From NCBI GenBank assembly GCA_030039695.1, contig JASHVB010000607.1, positions 1 through 10,156 of the forward strand: a stretch of DNA of 10,156 nucleotides, read 5' to 3'. Of this stretch, positions 5,895 to 10,156 are shown one piece after another (positions within the stretch are counted from its first letter, which is position 1; each line of letters begins with the position of its first letter). The DNA is from Acetobacteraceae bacterium (GTDB lineage: Bacteria > Pseudomonadota > Alphaproteobacteria > Acetobacterales > Acetobacteraceae). The position numbers were made by a program, and so were the translations under genes. The notes under the pieces were generated by a model that made no database searches, had not been told where the DNA came from, and saw only the letters and a list, made by a program, of their open reading frames with translations.

Positions 5895-5909
5895 CCGCAT
5901 CCGATGCGG
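5895..5909. other. Short hairpin downstream of the cupin gene
   Basis: CCGCATC and GATGCGG pair around a central C, 50 bases past the cupin stop on the minus strand. No T-run follows, so it is at best a weak terminator. Confidence 0.3.
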
Positions 5910-5959
5910 CCAAGTTGGACCGCAACTCACACCGAACTTCAACAAGCCCTGCCGACCAA

Positions 5960-6388
5960 CTAAAAGACAGTCTCGGGATGCCCGACAGGTTCGATATCAA
6001 GACCAACCCGAATTCCAGAATTGTCACTGCGCACGACTACGAATTCGTAGGCTTCGTTGGGATCTGGATTGATCTCTTCATGAGGCACTCCGGGCGCAAA
6101 GTAGACAAAATCGCCCGGCCGGACTTCCGTCGCATACTCGAGATGCTCACCCCACCGGATCTGGCTCCGTCCCCTGCTGACATACACCGCGACTTCGTGC
6201 CTGTCGTGGTGATGGGCGCCGGTTCGTCCACTCGGCTGCATTGTCACCGTACCGATCCAGATCTTCGAGCTACCGAACCCCGCAAAATCAAACGCGGTGG
6301 CTCGGCCCCGGGCCGAAGCTAACGCCGATTGCTGAGCGGCAGCCCTCACTACTCTCACCCCGTCATTACGCCAATTCCTGGCATCCAT
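5960..6388 (-). CDS. Single-domain cupin protein
   Basis: The 142-residue product is a small beta-barrel cupin. Motif 1 is GAHHHDRHEVAVYVSRG (residues 57-73; H59, H61 and E65 as metal ligands) and motif 2 is GDFVYFAPGVPHEEIN (92-107; H103 the fourth ligand). All metal-binding residues are present, so it is likely an active or ligand-binding cupin; the substrate cannot be read from the sequence. I chose ATG 6388 because GGAG lies six bases upstream; the open frame continues to 6463 but overlaps the divergent regulator. It is 68 bases from the start of the XRE-cupin regulator, which probably controls it. Both lie between the two guaA-end copies. Confidence 0.75.
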   Translation of the reverse strand: MDARNWRNDGVRVVRAAAQQSALASARGRATAFDFAGFGSSKIWIGTVTMQPSGRTGAHHHDRHEVAVYVSRGRSQIRWGEHLEYATEVRPGDFVYFAPGVPHEEINPDPNEAYEFVVVRSDNSGIRVGLDIEPVGHPETVF

Positions 6389-6405
6389 GATCAACTCCAT
6401 CGGAT

Positions 6406-6439
6406 CCCGCTTGTCCATTAAAGCGGGCAAATGTATGCT
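6406..6439 (+). promoter_or_regulatory. Promoter of the XRE-cupin gene with overlapping operator
   Basis: TTGTCC (6411-6416) and TATGCT (6434-6439) are separated by exactly 17 bases, a good sigma-70 type pair, which puts the RNA start about 11 bases before the GTG. CCCGCTT (6406-6412) and AAGCGGG (6421-6427) form a perfect 7-bp inverted repeat with an 8-base spacer lying over the -35 box. A dimeric XRE protein bound there would block its own promoter and probably affect the divergent cupin gene. Confidence 0.5.
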
Positions 6440-6456
6440 AAAGCGATCGAGCAACC

Positions 6457-7110
6457 GTGTCAACGATAAAGAACGGAACGGCTATTTTGTCCTCAAAAGC
6501 GGACAACCTTCTAAGCCGGATTTCCCAGGTCATCCGCGGCCGGCGAGAGGAGATGGGGTTGACCGTACGCGCGCTCGCGGGGAGGAGCGGCGTCTCATCG
6601 TCCATGATCTCCGACGTGGAGCGCGGCATGAAATCGCCGACGATTTCCACCCTTGCCGCCGTTGCTGAGGCGTTGGAGATTCCACTTTCCACACTGGTTG
6701 ACAGTCCAGCGCCGGCGCGGATGCGTGTCGTGAAAGCGTCCGAGCGTCAGTGGCTTTTCGAAGCAGGCACGGGTTCCAAGCGTGATCGGTTTGCCCCCAC
6801 CGTCGTTGGCAGCGAAGTCGAGTTCCTGCGCTACGTGGTGCCGCCGCACACCTCAGCGGGGCCGTTTCCGCCTCACGCGCCGGGCACGATTGAGCATCTT
6901 TACCTTCTGTCGGGAAAAATTCGAGTGACGCTCGGAAAGGGTATCGCGGACCTCGAGGCGGGCGACAATTGCTCTTGCTTTGCTGATGAGCCGCATGGCT
7001 TTGACAATCGTGACGGCAAAGTTCCAGCGGAGCTCGTCATTGTTGTCGAGCCGCCCCGTATACGAGAGCGACCAACGCGCCACCGAAGGAGAACCGCTGC
7101 AGGAAAATAG
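6457..7110 (+). CDS. XRE-family regulator with C-terminal cupin sensor domain
   Basis: The 217-residue product joins an N-terminal XRE helix-turn-helix (about 19-82: ISQVIRGRREEMGLTVRALA, then GVSSSMISDVERGMKSPTIS) to a cupin_2 domain (about 120-200), with H140 and E146 in HAPGTIEHLYLLSGKI and H180 in ADEPHGFDN. Regulators of this build bind a small metabolite in the cupin barrel and usually control adjacent metabolic genes. The start is GTG at 6457 with only a weak ribosome site and a very short predicted leader. It is divergent from the cupin gene and converges on guaA, 108 bases away. The C-terminus is Arg-rich (RERPTRHRRRTAAGK), beyond the normal domain end. The inducer is unknown. Confidence 0.85.
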   Translation: MSTIKNGTAILSSKADNLLSRISQVIRGRREEMGLTVRALAGRSGVSSSMISDVERGMKSPTISTLAAVAEALEIPLSTLVDSPAPARMRVVKASERQWLFEAGTGSKRDRFAPTVVGSEVEFLRYVVPPHTSAGPFPPHAPGTIEHLYLLSGKIRVTLGKGIADLEAGDNCSCFADEPHGFDNRDGKVPAELVIVVEPPRIRERPTRHRRRTAAGK

Positions 7111-7218
7111 GGAAGATACATTGATAAGAAAGGATCGGAGACTGTCGGCACCTATTGGCGCGGCCGAATTGCCAGCGGCACGCTATTCTATCCCAGATCA
7201 TCCCTGTGGTACGCCCCT

Positions 7219-8796
<1,578 letters not shown>

Positions 8797-8862
8797 GGGG
8801 ATACGGTCCGTGCGTGATCCCCGGGCTTGGACCACGGCGGCAACGCCGATGCAAGGATGCTC

Positions 8863-9840
8863 TCAGATTCGCAGCACGGCCCGCTGGCGCGCGCTATCGA
8901 CCGCCGCGCGGTACGCGTCCTTTGCGCGTTCCAGCGTGAAATAGGCTGCGTCGTCCACGGCAAACGGCCGCAGCTTGCCGCTCTCGAAGCCAGGCAACAG
9001 CCGGCGCAGCAACTCGGCCGAGGCGGTCGCATCCAGCGCCAACGTGTCGATCCCGACGTAACTGTGCCGGCCGCGATAGAACGCGAAGATATCGAACGCC
9101 ACCGACCGTTCGTGCGTCGACATAAGCACCTGCCGCGCGCCGTGCGCCATCGCGGCGTTCGCCGCAGCGAAATAGACGCTGCCGATGGTGTTGATCACCA
9201 GGTCTGCACCGTGCCCGCCGGTCTCGGCGCGCACCACTTCCGCGACATCGTGGGACGACGAATCGATCATCCGCACCGGCACGCAATCCGGGCCGGCGAA
9301 TGGTTCGTCGCGTCGCACCGCGCCGAACACCCGCGCGCCGTGCCATGTCGCGATCTGTGCCGCGGCCTGTCCGACCTTGCCGTTCACCGCCATGATCAGC
9401 ACGACCTCGCCGGGGCGCGGCAGTCGAGTTTCGTGATAGCTCAGCGCCGCGGTCACGAAGGGCACGCCAAGACTGCCGGCCTCGGCCAGCGACAGACGGG
9501 CCGGCTTCGGCACCGCGGCGGCGCGCGGCACCACGAGGCGGCTGCCGTGCGAGCCGTCACGCGTGATGCCCAGGTCGCCGCCGGCGCCGAACACCTCTCG
9601 GCCGATCATCTCTGTCGGGCCTTCCAACACCACGCCGGCCCATTCGCGGCCCGGCGTGCGCGGGAATACCGCCTGTGGCATCACCCCCATGTTGGCGCGA
9701 ACATCCGACGGGTTCACGCCGGCGAAACGCACGTCGATCAGCAGGTCGTCGGTACCACGCGGCAAGTCGACATCCGGCTCGACCCGCAGATCGAGCTCGT
9801 CCAAGTTCGCGACCTTCTGCAACACGCGCAGGCGAGGCAT
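8863..9840 (-). CDS. Zinc-independent quinone oxidoreductase-like dehydrogenase
   Basis: The 325-residue product belongs to the medium-chain dehydrogenase/reductase superfamily. The N-terminal GroES-like half contains GVNPSDVRANMG (41-52), a mark of the quinone-oxidoreductase branch, and PGREWAGVVLEG (63-74). The Rossmann half has MAVNGKVGQAAAQIA (150-164) as the NAD(P)-binding turn, a variant of the usual AxxGGVG. The structural-zinc cysteines of alcohol dehydrogenases are missing, as expected for NADPH:quinone reductases. The true substrate is unknown. ATG 9840 (MPRLRVL) gives normal family length; ATG 9849 is an alternative, and the open frame to 10131 is antisense to the next gene. It is transcribed towards guaA and divergently from the phosphoesterase. 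Confidence 0.85.
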   Translation of the reverse strand: MPRLRVLQKVANLDELDLRVEPDVDLPRGTDDLLIDVRFAGVNPSDVRANMGVMPQAVFPRTPGREWAGVVLEGPTEMIGREVFGAGGDLGITRDGSHGSRLVVPRAAAVPKPARLSLAEAGSLGVPFVTAALSYHETRLPRPGEVVLIMAVNGKVGQAAAQIATWHGARVFGAVRRDEPFAGPDCVPVRMIDSSSHDVAEVVRAETGGHGADLVINTIGSVYFAAANAAMAHGARQVLMSTHERSVAFDIFAFYRGRHSYVGIDTLALDATASAELLRRLLPGFESGKLRPFAVDDAAYFTLERAKDAYRAAVDSARQRAVLRI

Positions 9841-9983
9841 ACCGCGCATTTCGCGGCCAGCTCGACCGGTGTCAACAGGCAGAGCGCTGTTGTTGCCCTC
9901 TCGCCGGCGGACAATTCGATTGTCGTGGTCAAGAAACCGTGGCTGATTGGCCTCCACGCACCGCCGTCCTACGTTCATCCTCC

Positions 9984-10156
9984 ATGGTCGACCTCGTCCA
10001 GGCTCCCGGAACACTCCCCCCAGGCCAGCGCGTCTACGCGGTGGGCGACGTGCATGGTTGCCTCGACCGCCTGGTGGCGATGCATGAACTCGTCGCTGAG
10101 GACCTTGCCAGCCGCCCGATCGACGAAACAATCCTCGTTCACCTTGGCGATCTCGT
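9984..10156 (+). CDS. Metallophosphoesterase, protein-phosphatase type (partial, 5' end)
   Basis: Only the first 57 residues are in the window. QRVYAVGDVHGCLDRL carries the first metal-binding motif GDxHG (D22, H24), and VHLGDL at 52-57 is the start of the second motif (GDxVDRG, with D56). This matches bacterial serine/threonine phosphatases and diadenosine-tetraphosphatase-like enzymes of the calcineurin-like superfamily. ATG 9984 lacks an obvious ribosome site. It is divergent from the oxidoreductase with a 143-base gap. The exact substrate cannot be decided from this fragment. Confidence 0.85.
   Translation, partial: MVDLVQAPGTLPPGQRVYAVGDVHGCLDRLVAMHELVAEDLASRPIDETILVHLGDL

Noticed and set aside
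5777..6322. Plus-strand ORF of 181 codons
   Set aside because: Most of it is antisense to the cupin gene, whose metal-binding motifs are intact.
9849..10131. N-terminal extension of the oxidoreductase ORF
   Set aside because: It is antisense to the phosphoesterase start and lacks any domain; the family begins at MPRLRVL.

Overview
The window looks like a piece of a high-GC alphaproteobacterial chromosome. Acetobacteraceae/Rhodospirillales is my best guess, from the style of the guaA protein, the guaA neighbourhood and the GC-rich codon use; this is inference, since no rRNA or other marker gene is present. The right third (about 7.2-10.2 kb) is ordinary core genome: guaA (GMP synthase) behind a zinc-free quinone-oxidoreductase-like gene on the minus strand, and the start of a divergent metallophosphoesterase gene cut by the window edge.

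Everything left of the guaA 3' end looks like accessory DNA with many relics. From left to right: a decayed VbhA-Fic toxin-antitoxin pair (minus, about 0.1-0.85 kb); an exported DUF3617-type protein (plus); a small exported protein with a duplicated 30-residue unit (minus); a frameshifted and truncated LysR regulator relic (plus); and a minus-strand run vapB-like / truncated vapC-like / nucleotidyltransferase-fold gene with tight coupling. After these come an intact LysR regulator (minus), about 1 kb of gene-poor DNA with hairpins, a 31-codon small ORF and an inverted-repeat-bounded segment, then a divergent pair of a single-domain cupin (minus) and an XRE-cupin regulator (plus).

Two repeat observations go beyond the genes. 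First, the last 18 bases of guaA (stop codon included) recur with one mismatch in the same orientation 1,585 bp away, at 5634-5651. guaA 3' ends are known integration hot spots, so these may be attachment-site copies bounding the cupin/XRE pair. Second, the octamer ACCGTCAG (either strand) occurs seven times, all left of 5873, where about 0.3 would be expected in the window. Two copies extend into an 18-base inverted repeat around a 472-bp segment, and others sit in hairpins followed by T-runs.

The genes do not form one pathway. The coherent units are the oxidoreductase-guaA run, the cupin plus its probable XRE-cupin repressor (with an inverted repeat lying over the regulator promoter), and the vapB/vapC'/nucleotidyltransferase run. 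The last is the best candidate for something unusual, although the toxin half looks broken.
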